A stretch of 64,000 nucleotides of DNA from Anisakis pegreffii (lineage: Eukaryota > Nematoda > Chromadorea > Rhabditida > Anisakidae), in NCBI GenBank assembly GCA_035041965.1, contig JAPYMA010002209.1:1-64000 (forward strand), given 5' to 3'. The notes under the pieces are model-generated. The model saw nothing but the letters and a program-made list of their open reading frames with translations, searched no databases and was not told where the DNA came from. The translations under genes and the position numbers were made by a program. Shown in pieces: positions 51,301-61,143 of this stretch; the first letter of the stretch is position 1; each line of letters begins with the position of its first letter.

Positions 51301-51949
51301 CGTCTAATTGTAAGAATGCGATTGAAAGGAAAAGAGAACAATTTGTCTCGATAGAAGAAATCTTGAGAAATCTTAATTTCTTCGAAAACACAGCTGAATT
51401 TGATGGAGGCTTATTAATGTTTCACAGGAATGATTGAGTATCAATTGGGAGAGGTTTCTGCACAGAACACTGTTTGCTGATCGAAATTTTCGTTAGATCA
51501 TTTGATCACTAACTGGAATCGTTATTAATCAATAAAGAATCATATGGAACAAATTCTATTCTAACAACCGGATTAATGAAGTTAAATGAGATCCTCGCAG
51601 CTTATAAGAAACTCTTGTTATCAACACAACTATGCAATTGAGTAAATTGCTCTCAAATAGAGAATCTATTCAAATTTCAATCATCTCGAAGGACCAAGAT
51701 GAATGATAACGTATTCAAGTGGTACAGTTTCAATAAAATGATCCATACTGATAATATCAACAATTTAATTCATGATAACGATAAATAGCAATAATAACGA
51801 TAATAACAATAAGAAAATGCAGACTTACCGTTCACAATATCAGAGTTCAACGCGTGTATTCTGCATAAAAAAGTGCATAAAACGATGAAGATTAATGAAA
51901 GCCGCCAGTGAGATGCGTTAATACAGTCTATTGAAAACGCAAAACACAT
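27228..51949 (-). CDS. eva-1: EVA-1/EVA1C-type guidance co-receptor
   Basis: Single-pass membrane protein with two SUEL (galactose-binding lectin) domains. In C. elegans EVA-1 acts with SAX-3/Robo and UNC-40/DCC in SLT-1 and MADD-4 signalling. Coding exons in transcription order: 51949-51829, 38896-38664, 31329-31206, 31040-30891, 30022-29864, 29536-29469, 29289-29106, 28353-28186, 27919-27737, 27352-27228. The sum is 1,515 nt (504 aa plus stop), near the size I recall for C. elegans EVA-1 (about 460 aa). Signal peptide residues 1 to about 31; SUEL1 about 54-159; SUEL2 about 167-263; stalk 264-407; membrane helix about 408-432; cytoplasmic tail 433-504. All exon phases agree. The first intron is 12.9 kb and the second 7.3 kb. 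The only doubtful border is the acceptor at 29290. Start codon chosen as the ATG that gives a normal signal peptide; the frame is open further upstream. Confidence 0.93.
27737..27919 (-). CDS. eva-1: eva-1 exon 9: membrane segment
   Basis: Residues 404-463. A hydrophobic helix (FLYTALGVAVGIILILLACI, then IVQC) is followed by a basic stop-transfer stretch (TNKRKTK) and a Ser/Thr-rich start of the tail. Acceptor TTTTTTCAG, donor A then GTGAGT, phase 1. Confidence 0.95.
28186..29536 (-). CDS. eva-1: eva-1 exons 6-8: extracellular stalk
   Basis: Exons 29536-29469, 29289-29106 and 28353-28186 (residues 263-402). The stalk has a short helical start (DEVFSEAAVKGSLETMKEIS), a Gln/His/Ser-rich middle (SQQQPKLVGDEPPKGTSSHR) and an acidic end with LNDLLLMMDYIQ. 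It lacks Cys except a single position near its start. The 5' border of the middle exon is uncertain: AG at 29290 (TTTGAAG) restores phase 0, while AG nearer the 5' end (ATAAAG) does not, and neither has a pyrimidine tract. Confidence 0.8.
29657..29712 (+). repeat. inverted copy of eva-1 exon 4 acceptor and 5' end
   Basis: Matches the reverse complement of 30999-31054 at 55 of 56 positions (only 29690 differs). It includes the ATAAAAAATTTCAG acceptor and 42 nt of coding sequence. Similarity fades on both sides. It lies in the intron after exon 5, antisense to the eva-1 transcript. Confidence 0.95.
29864..30022 (-). CDS. eva-1: eva-1 exon 5: second half of SUEL2
   Basis: Residues 211-262. FVDCVLDVLGRLLHDC, then ECSLAINDHFFGNPCPYGVH and KYLSLIFMC, matching EVA1C (VLSRRCYGKQRCKIIVNNHHFGSPC). 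Length 159 nt, phase 1 at both ends. Consensus donor GTAAGT. Confidence 0.94.
30891..31040 (-). CDS. eva-1: eva-1 exon 4: first half of SUEL2
   Basis: Residues 161-209 plus split codons. FCEGSNMQLSCKPNKRLAIY, then SAQYGRTVNG, the standard start of a SUEL domain. Length 150 nt with phase 1 at both ends, so it is skippable in frame. Its acceptor and first 42 nt are copied in inverted orientation at 29657-29712. Confidence 0.94.
30999..31054 (-). repeat. source copy of the 56-bp inverted repeat
   Basis: Intron end plus first 42 nt of eva-1 exon 4. This is the likely origin of the inverted copy 1.29 kb away, since it is constrained by coding and splicing. Confidence 0.95.
31206..31329 (-). CDS. 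eva-1: eva-1 exon 3: second half of SUEL1
   Basis: Residues 119-159 (41 codons). KVIEQCRNKRKCKIVVKPS, then FDRDPCPNTSKYLQISYKC, matching the Cys pattern of SUEL domains (C-x5-C, DPCPxxxKYL, YxC). Acceptor ATGTTTCAG, donor A then GTAAGA, phase 1. Confidence 0.95.
31330..38663 (-). other. eva-1 intron 2 (7.3 kb)
   Basis: No exon supported. It holds the tandem repeat at 36314-36349, AT-rich ORFs without family resemblance, and a 118-codon minus-strand ORF (31579-31935) that I cannot assign. Confidence 0.7.
36314..36349. repeat. 18-bp tandem duplication
   Basis: AATTTGATCATTTCAAAC followed directly by AATTTGATCATTTAAAAC (one mismatch). In eva-1 intron 2. Confidence 0.85.
38664..38896 (-). CDS. 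eva-1: eva-1 exon 2: first half of SUEL1
   Basis: Acceptor AAATTTCAG. Encodes residues 42-118 and contains the SUEL signature ACDGEKITLHCPRNTHI, then ENTFYGR, matching EVA1C (ACDGDHLNLQCPRHSTI, SAFYG). A Ser/Ala/Pro-rich insertion follows (SSAAAHSSSGETMAPPS) before TSCDIAEAHS. Donor TCG then GTTTGT, phase 0. Confidence 0.93.
48447..48466. repeat. (ACG)n microsatellite
   Basis: About six and a half ACG units, a CpG-rich run that stands out in AT-rich intron sequence. Confidence 0.85.
49637..49654. repeat. (TTA)6 microsatellite
   Basis: Six TTA units in eva-1 intron 1. Confidence 0.85.
51829..51949 (-). CDS. eva-1: eva-1 exon 1: signal peptide
   Basis: Begins at ATG 51949 and encodes 40 residues: a short N-region, Arg16, the hydrophobic core LSLIFIVLCTFLC and a likely cleavage after IHA. 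It then runs LNSDIVN to a consensus donor (G then GTAAGT) in phase 1. The leftover G joins CG of the next exon to make Ala, giving NSDIVNALMMESLKNN. The exon was found by its signal-peptide character and phase match, 12.9 kb from the rest, so linkage is strong but inferred. Confidence 0.8.
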
Positions 51950-52888
51950 GGGGACATTGACGTTCGAATCGATGATCCCGATCAAGTATTGAATCGACGT
52001 ACTCGGTCGGCTTCGAATTATACAGCAATCGATTACAGTAGCAGTAGCAGTACTGTTAACAATAACGATAATAGTAGCAGCCGTGATAGTGACAGTGATA
52101 ATAGTTGACAGCAAACATAAAGTACGGTACTGTAAATTGTTCACATATGTTCTCTGCCGATATCAACGAGTTTCAACGTTTGTAAGTAACAACTCCAAGA
52201 AAGAATGTCCAAATGGCAACATGTAAGATAAACAAGGCAAATAATTATCCTAATCCAAAACAATCGTTATTTGCCTAAGGATATGACGAGTTGATTTGAG
52301 CTGATCTTGGTATCTGTGATCTCAAGATCAAAATCAAACGATGTCGTAAACTATTCAGAAACGATTCAAAATACGATAGATAATGCTAATATAAACGTCA
52401 TAATAAGATTGTGAGTAACGGATTTAATAATGGCAATGAGAATGGTAATATCAACCTAAAGAACGATATTCTAATGGTGATGAAAAGCATTCATCACAAC
52501 TGAGGAGGGATGAGCGATTTGAAGGTTTTCTCTTGCACGCAAAACTAATTGGATCAACGATCTGAATGAATCAGGAGATGAATGAATGATTTATTAACGA
52601 ATGAACAAATCGATGAACACTTCAACGAAATTTTCCTGCAATTAGCAAAACGCTTCTTTTGAAAATCGTTTCAAGCAGACAATTTGTGTGACGAGAGCGA
52701 TCATAATGGCGATAATGACATGGAGATGATGAATTAGCTGAAGTTTGAAAAACAAAAGAGTGTTGTAATCTTGGACGAATATCCTCTTGTTGGTGCTAGA
52801 TGAATGAGGGAATGAATAGGTTCGAGTTGATGCAACATTGACGGATAAACTTGCAACAATGGCAGCAGATTAGCACACGAAAGCTCAA

Positions 52889-52908
52889 GAATGAATGAAT
52901 GAATGAAT
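52889..52908. repeat. (GAAT)5 microsatellite
   Basis: Five tandem GAAT units about 0.95 kb upstream of the eva-1 start codon. Confidence 0.85.
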
Positions 52909-53126
52909 CGTGATCGCTTCGAGTTAATGCTGCTGCGTAAGAGTTATTATTTGTGGCTGGCCGTTCGTTCAAAATTTTCAAATCGCTCAACCAACTACCA
53001 CTACTACTACATCTCCCAGCATACGTTCACATTCCGTTTGCATTTATTCAGTGAGTCGTCGTCACTTGTGAGATTTCCTACTTGAACTCCTACTGCTGCT
53101 ACTCTTACTTAATCGCTATTCCCCAC

Positions 53127-53152
53127 TGCAGCAGCAGCAACAGCATCAGCAG
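53127..53152. repeat. imperfect CAG repeat
   Basis: CTGCAGCAGCAGCAA followed by CAGCATCAGCAG. No supported coding frame. Confidence 0.75.
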
Positions 53153-56100
53153 TAACCAAGCATAACAACACGAATTTACTACGACTATTCCATTCATTCT
53201 GCGTTTGAATGAGCATTGCTGCACCGCCCTACCACTCCAATATCAAATATGTGAACATTGCTGCGTCTTAAGATTATTCACCCGATAAGATGAATATTAA
53301 CACCACAAATTTTTTCAGTCTTTTCAGCAGCACTAGCGACAACACTTACTGCCAAGCAAATGCAATTTCGGCTTGATTGTTGGATTTGCTGACGACAACA
53401 AAGTTAGCAAAGTGGAATTCAGAAAACCAATGAAGCGGTGAAAATCTGCGAGAATTGAGTTCTCATTGAGTTGGCCAGCAATTTTCAGTTTTGATCTTCT
53501 GCAGTGATCAGATTGGGTGAATAACTTCTAAGCACTGAATGAATTCAAGCGAAATCTACTTAATCCGAGGGGATTCGCGCATGAAAAATGAAGCAACTTT
53601 GATCAGTTAATCAGATTCATTCCATGCAAAAAATAGAATTGATTTCATCAGAGGTACAAGATTCTAGCAAATCATTCCTAACAATATCGGTACAATAGAT
53701 AGACGATTACTCCTAATGACGGAAGTTTTTGCACTTTCATTAGGCTCACCAATAAAGACAACAGGCTAAAATGAACAAACAACACAACTTCTAATAGTAA
53801 GAGTAATGGTAATAGTATTTGAAGCCTGAACTGACGGAAGATTGTGTAAGGTCACTCCAGCTTGTTCTTGTTAAGCTTATGAACGCAAAAAGATCAGCAA
53901 AATCTCCTCCGCCTCCCTCCGCAGTTTTCATCTGACTGCCTGACGGTCCTCAATAGGCTAGGCTTGTCTTGCTTTGCCCTTTTCAGTCTCTAGCTACTGG
54001 TCCAATCACTCTCGACCAGCGCTCTCCACTAGACAGTCATAAATCTTACGTTAGCCGTTTGTTTTCCCTCGTCTCATCTAATCCGTGCACTCTTTGCGCA
54101 TTCTTGATTCCTCGTAAAGATCTCAAGAAAAAGCTGGCTGCAGACATGACCACGAGCAATAACGTGTGCTAACATTCAACATCATTCAACTTATTTGTTT
54201 ATTTGTTAACATCAAAGGTTACTGAGTGTATAAACAAACCTATTGCTTCACTCTAATGATACGAACTTGAAATGAGAACAACATGTGAGACTTCGGATTT
54301 TTGTTACTCTCATGGTCAGTATGTTTTGATAACAGAGCTTAGATGGTCAAATTACTTTCGACATTGATTGATCATTTATTCATTATTTCATTAGGAATAA
54401 GAATGAAACTAATTTCTAGAGTAATAGTGCCATTAATGAGAAGGATAGAATCTGGTTGACGATAATTTCAATAACGCTTATATCTGACAGTAGGTAGAGA
54501 TACCATCCAAAATTTCATAAAATCATTCGTATCACTCATTCAACTCACCAACTCTAACCTATCTGTTAAGCAGATCAAAGACTGGCGTGAAATTCTTCGA
54601 TAAACTGAACGAATTTCAATTTCTGTCATAATTCTTTGATAATTTTTTTGTTATGTTTTGTCGTTTCATAATCAGCTATTAGTCATTCGTTTCAAAAACT
54701 GTTGAAAGACCGGAACTATCATAGAAGAATTTTTATTTGACAAAAAATTCATTGCTAGTCATAATCGAAATAATTTATTCACAATTGCAATATCCAACAG
54801 AGAATTATACTACTATTAGACATCGACCGGAATCGTGGGGAATCAAACGGTTATTTAGGCAAAAATGTTGACGAATGAGAAGACTGTAGTTGTCGAAGGG
54901 CCTCGCCTTCGGTAAATGAATCAAAAAATCTCATGTGGACATAAAAACCAACGTTCTTGAATGAATAATCACACAATAATAGCGGCGGCACAATAGCGAT
55001 AGTATGTGCAGGCTACTGAGTCTTCAAGATTCCAATAATGAATACGTGACGAATTTTGCACGAGTGTGAACAGTTCAAGAAATTTTTTAACTTTACTGCA
55101 CGTAATTGCACAACCTCACATTACCTGCTGTCATCCATCCACTTAAGCAATAATCGGTATTACTCCGAACCGGAATGTTGTCCCACTGAGGCATCGTGCT
55201 TTCTGTTCAAACTCACTTTTTTTTCAATCAAACTTACCTGTTCTTTCTTTTTTTTCATTTTGTCCTCGAACGCATTACCCGTCTTCAGCCAAACAGTTTT
55301 CAATGATTCCTCCTCCTCCTTTGTGTGTCTTCAGAGCGATTTTCGTTGCATTTCAAAGTTGTTTTAATGAATTCCATTGCAACAAAATTGATTGATTTTA
55401 TTTAATACTCTTGATACTTCACATGCTTTGAGCGATTTTTTGAGTTTATTGGTTGCTAGTAACGTATCATTTTGTTTACCCTTTTTATGCAATAACTTAA
55501 ACATTGACACGTACACAACACCACATTTGTTTCTTAGTCAAACAAATCAATGACCGACTTTGCAGATCAGTACGAGTGCAAGCGTGATTTACCGTTATGC
55601 ACGGTCCGAATATTATTTGAACCTGAATGGCCACTCTAAAGGTCCATAGAACGGCCCTGTGCGACTGATTCTCAGAATGAAGTTTTACTTCCATAGATTT
55701 CGATGACGGTGAGGATGCTTTTGCTGAGAGTTACCGCAAAAATATCAGCAGAAGAGTAGCTGATGGCGAATACTCATAGCTTGATGACAGTGTCGAAGCG
55801 CAATTGCAGGCAATTTTGCAACTTTACTTTTAGGATATAGTCTTGTTGCATACTGACGAGCTCAACGGTAGAACAGATTCGTGCTGTCGATACTGGACTG
55901 GGGACGGCTTTGAAATGAAATCTTGACGAGAGTAGTGGCACACAGCTCAGGACACAGCCTCAATTTCGATCTGAAAGTTCATTTCTCTCACAATCAGCAA
56001 AATGTCAAAATGTTTGAACGTAAACGATATTTGCAATGAATCTCGAAGAGTGATATGATCACGAAGAAGAAAATTATCGTAAACATGTCCTCAGATGGCA

Positions 56101-59100
56101 TTTGCAAGCAGAAATCGCATGTTCGTCGCCAACATTATCCAAATTAAACACGGCAGAATCGTGACTAAAATATCAACTGGACTGGAATCATGTAAACGCA
56201 AATTCCAGTCTGAAGATATATTAATAACTCATATTAATGTCTATGAATATGCGTTCTGATTATCAAAACTAATTCCAACTGCACTCAACATAAATTCTCG
56301 ATTTCCGGATTGTACAGCCAGACTTTTGCAGAAATTTGAAAAAAGTTTTATCGAGCAAAATAAATTAACGCTTCTTCAATTGAGTACTGAAGATATATTG
56401 TTAGGTTTCAATTCAGTGATCATATTTTATCACTGATCATTAAAGACGAACAACTGATGAATTTTTGGGATTAAGCAACCGCAACAACCGCCGCAAATTC
56501 ACGAAACAGATCAAAATTCTCACTGTGTAGATCACTTTTAATTGATATTCTCAGAAACTCTATCTTAGTGGAGTTTTGATATCATACACAGCGCTTGATT
56601 GGAACATCATACAGTTCCAAATACCACTGAGATTTAGGAAATACAAAAGAACAATCTCTCAAAATAATGCACCATAGAAGTTCTGCTCACTAACGTCGCT
56701 TCATTTCGAATAGGAGATCGAATGAAACTATTTCAATTCATCCGATAGTAGTGACCAAATCATTGAGGATGAGACTTCCAAACACTTTGAAAGTTAACAG
56801 ATTCCAAAGAAACTCACCTTACAGAACATTAAATATGAAATGAATTTTCACAAATACAACTAACAACATCCATCTTACATAATTTAACATGCAATAACTT
56901 GTAGAGTTTTATTCGCAGTAATGTGAAACCTAGAATAGATAGACCATTAAGTATTCATTTGAACTTGGCCACAAAGTTGCTTTTACACGATAAACGTAGA
57001 TAGAATATCATATGATGAATACATACTTACATATTCACACATTCTCGTTCATGCTGCACAGAGAATTTCCAGCAATCGTAAGCATCATGTTGGATGCAAA
57101 TTTTGTTTGCAAATCATGCATTTAGATATCCGTATGTGATGCAGATTGTCGTTGTATGCAGACTGAATTGTCTGACTTATTTCTGATTTCTATCTGACAG
57201 GATCTCAATCTGTATCAGCGCAGCAGTACGATACTACCAGCTATGTCGCTGTTCGGATTGTCATGTTTAAGCTAACTTCATACTCAAATTTGATTGCAAA
57301 CAATGTAACATTTTGTCGTTGTCGGATGGGACTTGACTTCAACTGAGAAGATTTTCTTATTCTAGGCTTTCGGAATGTTTTGTGGAATCTCACTCAGAAT
57401 TACTCATGTGCTTGAGTTTGCTATTTACATTCATCGATAATTGAATACATCAACAATGTAGGTATGAATAATTACATGCAAGAAGCAAATTTGCCTAGAG
57501 ATGTACTCAAAAAATCGAGTTGTTTATCCAGTTTTCATTGCAGAATACTGTGACCAAAAGCATCGTGTTTGTTGTTGATGAATAATTAACGTGATAAAAG
57601 ACATCAAAACTTTTACGCTCTTCACTTACTGCAGTTTAAGCATCTCAAAAACGTAGTAGTGATATCGATTTTGGATGAACAATGTTGATAGTTACGACAA
57701 TAATGATAATAGTGAGCTTGTTGAGCATTCATTGCTACTTGTATCATAGGAATATTTCAAAATAGGATGTTCGAACTGATACTCTTCAGCAAACGCCGGA
57801 AAGATTCTTCTAGGTTCATGAAATTGAATAAAATAATCTCTGTGGTGGAAGGAGTGGGGTTCGGAGACAATTCCATATCATAACAAGATCACTTCATTAT
57901 GATATGCATATAATCTCATCATTTGTGATCTTTTTTGTAACATTGCTATCATCGTTATTATGTTTAGTGTGATCATTGTGGTCATGATAATTATTCCGGC
58001 TCGCAGCATTGTCATTATCACTATTCCTTTAAATATTAATGATCCTATTACCATTTCTGTTATCACTGCGTGATTATCAGTCTTATCAATATCCTAGCAA
58101 TATCACAATCTGAAAAACTATGATAACTACCCGTTTTACTGGTGGTCCAGTTTTTTCTCTGCATAAAATTCACAAAGTAACAAAGAAACATAAGTGTTCA
58201 CGACTAAAACTGACAATCGCTCAAAAAATAAAGTGAATGAGGAACGCTCAAATTGCAATATCTTGACAGCTCAATAGCCATACGTGATTTTTTGCGTTGT
58301 TGTTTCATAATTGATGAATGCAACTGAATAAATAAACACACACACAGTCGAACAGATGAAAAATATTTTCAAACAATTTTTTTGCAAAACACTAATAGTT
58401 TTTGGTAAATTTGACCTTAACTCTCTTCTTCATTCGAAAGCGCATTTCTTCGAGGCTGACTGTTCGAACTATCAGGCGGTCTGATCATGAGTGCAATTAA
58501 TTACAGAAATTTTGCCCACATCTTCGATGTGAGCCATATTTTTTGAACAATTTGTGATTCCTTTAGCATAGCTAGTAATGATTCGGTTTAATGTACTTTT
58601 ATCAGTCAATAATCTATGAGCATTGCACAAATAAAATTTGCAACTCAAACGCCCACTTTGAACAATAATGAACAAACGAGAAGAAAATCGAAAATTTTTA
58701 AAAATTTACTGTCTTTGTGCACATCAGAATTCAATTTTTTGGTCAGTATGAAAAATCTTTCGAATATAATGTAGAATTTCAGCATTGTAAATTGACAATC
58801 TCATTGGTAAAAATTCTTACAAGCGAATAAGTGACTCTTGAAGTACATTTACTGACGAGAATACTTTTATTGATCTTGAAAATCGCTAGGCAATATTCAA
58901 ATTTTCTAGCGGATCAGTATAAGGACAGCTTTTACTATGTAGATTGCAGAAATGCCCGATGAAGTCATGATCTCGCTCGAGATTTTTGATCTCAGCGAGA
59001 TGATGACTCTTTCTCATTGTTCTCAAAACATACGTCTTGATGGAGCTTCAAATTCAACTTCAGTGCTTCAAACTTTGTGAAAACGATGCAAAATTGACTT

Positions 59101-60390
59101 AAGAAATGAGTTAAGTTGAATTTGATTGTGAAAATACATAAAAACAGTGGCGCAAGAATACTAAGTTACAATTTGGAATCTACAATTCCACTCCGATAGA
59201 ACTGAAAATTCGAGCAAATACGCTAACGGAAAGAAACCAACAATGCATTCGTTGAGGTTAACGCGCATACTCACTGAAAATCGTTTTGTATGACCAGAAC
59301 GATTCAAACACGAATTAAGTGTTTTTTGGTCACGAAAAGGATAGTAATAATAATAATAACAATCTTGATAATAACCAATAATAGTGAATGCAAAATGGGA
59401 ATTACACTCGAAAATTGTCTCAAAACCAAAAGCGATCATAATGTGATAATGATAGAGCAAAGAAAAGAAATTGGTTCCATGCGATGCGATGAACCTATCT
59501 GCAAAAAAAGCAATCATTTGCTGTACATTGCGCAGAATTACTCGAAGATATTCTTTCATCGATCCGACAAATGCAAAATAATCATAAATAGTTCTCGAGA
59601 TATATAGCCCCGAAAATTCTAGCGATAACGAACAATATTCTCAAGATTAACGAATTCAAAGCAAAGAATAGTGCTTTTCGAATCTCATACAGCCAAATCA
59701 ATGGACGTTTCGTTTAGAGCAAGAAGGTTTTCAAATGGGTGGTATATTGTTTTGAAGAAGTCAATTTTAAACTTAAACGATACCACTCCAAACTGATGCG
59801 TACGCATAAAGAAATACTATCGTAAAATTGTAACTAGTAATTCGGAGCCATTCACTAATAGAACAATGAAACCAATTGCTTCTTAATTGTTGTTGTTTAT
59901 TGACTAATTAAAACGTTTCATTCAGTAATTTTATTGCCTAAAATCAGAGTCACATTACTTGCTGCACAACTACGTCAAAGTTTTGCTTACCAATGAGCAG
60001 TTTATGAATTCTGATAGAAGATCTGAGCATTGACTGGTTCGATTTATGCAGCGGTTCGACTTCTGATTCCAGTTTTCTGGGATTCTGCAGTTCTTCAAGA
60101 GATTGACTCTGAATTTCAATTATCTTCTCATAACAAATTTGTTTTAGAGTAAAACGTTTACCAACGACAACGCAGTGGTATTATCGATTCCAGAAGTGTT
60201 ATATCTCGGAGAATATCATTGAAACTTATTCCTTTCGGGTTGTATTCAGTTCGAGTGGGGAATAATTCACTGGCGATTTTAAACTGATTCCTATAGGAAT
60301 GACTCTGAAACATCGAAAACATCGACCAATCAGATAGGCTTTTTAAAATGTGATGGGATGTAAACAATAGTCTGCGTTGTAGATCAGTGA

Positions 60391-60427
60391 TTAGTTGATA
60401 GTTACCTAGTTGGTAACTATCAACTAA
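60391..60427. repeat. perfect 16-bp inverted repeat (hairpin)
   Basis: TTAGTTGATAGTTACC (60391-60406), a 5-nt loop TAGTT, then the exact reverse complement (60412-60427). The stem is AT-rich but perfect. No T-run follows it directly, and no gene is adjacent. Confidence 0.95.
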
Positions 60428-61063
60428 ACAGACTATAAAATTCCTCTCCAAACTAGCAACTAGATAAGATTCGCTCAAGTATTATTACGACGAATAATTT
60501 TAATGAGAAAGCTTAAAAATTTGGTTTAACCGATACGCTATCAACACAAACTGTTAAAAACAAGTGACAATGAGAAATATAAAAACGGTATTGTCCAATT
60601 GGTAGCTTCTTGTTTGATCAGTGACTGAAATGAAATAGAACCTGGGATAGCTTCTCTACTTCATGCAGTTGCCGCAAGTGATCTTATCGCGACAGATTAT
60701 GGTGGATATTTTTGACTTTTTCAATCCTTTGACACTTCCCTTCACAATATTAATCTTTCCAGATCACTTTTCGATGAATTCAGCTGCGAAATTAATCCCT
60801 ATTGTGACACTTGTTCACATCTGTGATGCGTAGCAAAAATCACATTGAAGTCTCACTTATAATTCCACTGATTCATCGTGATATCATGGCAGGAATATCG
60901 ACAATCTTCATAAATTCTTATCATCCAATAAGCATTAATCAACCACCACATCATGGATTCATGTTCGCAGAAGATTTCCTTTTTTTCACAGATATAATCG
61001 ATCAGATCTTCTTCGCAAAAAAAACCACCAGCTTCAAGGGTTTATCTGCTGGTTTCCTAAGCG

Positions 61064-61067
61064 AAAA
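61064..61067 (-). terminator. RNA polymerase III terminator of tRNA-Gly
   Basis: AAAA on the + strand gives TTTT on the minus strand 6 nt after the tRNA 3' end, flanked by C on both sides, a minimal pol III stop. Confidence 0.7.
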
Positions 61068-61072
61068 GAACT

Positions 61073-61143
61073 TGCGTCGGCCGGGAATCGAACCCGGGCC
61101 GCCCGCGTGGCAGGCGAGCATTCTACCACTGAACCACCGACGC
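61073..61143 (-). tRNA. tRNA-Gly(GCC): tRNA-Gly (anticodon GCC)
   Basis: Reads on the minus strand from 61143. The acceptor stem GCGTCGG pairs with CCGACGC, followed by discriminator A at 61073. The D-arm/A box is TGGTTCAGTGGTAG. The anticodon loop CTGCCAC has anticodon GCC at 61111-61109. The B box is GGTTCGATTCC (61094-61084). Length 71 nt, intronless, CCA not encoded. All stems pair. It reads GGC and, by wobble, GGT glycine codons. It is isolated from other tRNA genes in this window. Confidence 0.97.

Larger units (their letters stand above)
38897..51828 (-). other. eva-1 intron 1 (12.9 kb)
   Basis: No nested gene recognised on either strand. It contains a 142-codon minus-strand ORF (43964-44392), a minus-strand open stretch near 50.7-50.9 kb, and microsatellites at 48447 and 49637. 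Large first introns of guidance receptors often hold enhancers; nothing specific can be pointed to here. Confidence 0.7.
51950..61072. other. upstream of eva-1; no gene recognised
   Basis: Should contain the eva-1 promoter and 5' leader. No TATA-type or trans-splice site could be assigned. A less AT-rich stretch at 53.8-54.2 kb carries a protein-like ORF (see findings), and 55.5-55.95 kb is also compositionally different. Otherwise AT-rich with simple repeats. Confidence 0.6.
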
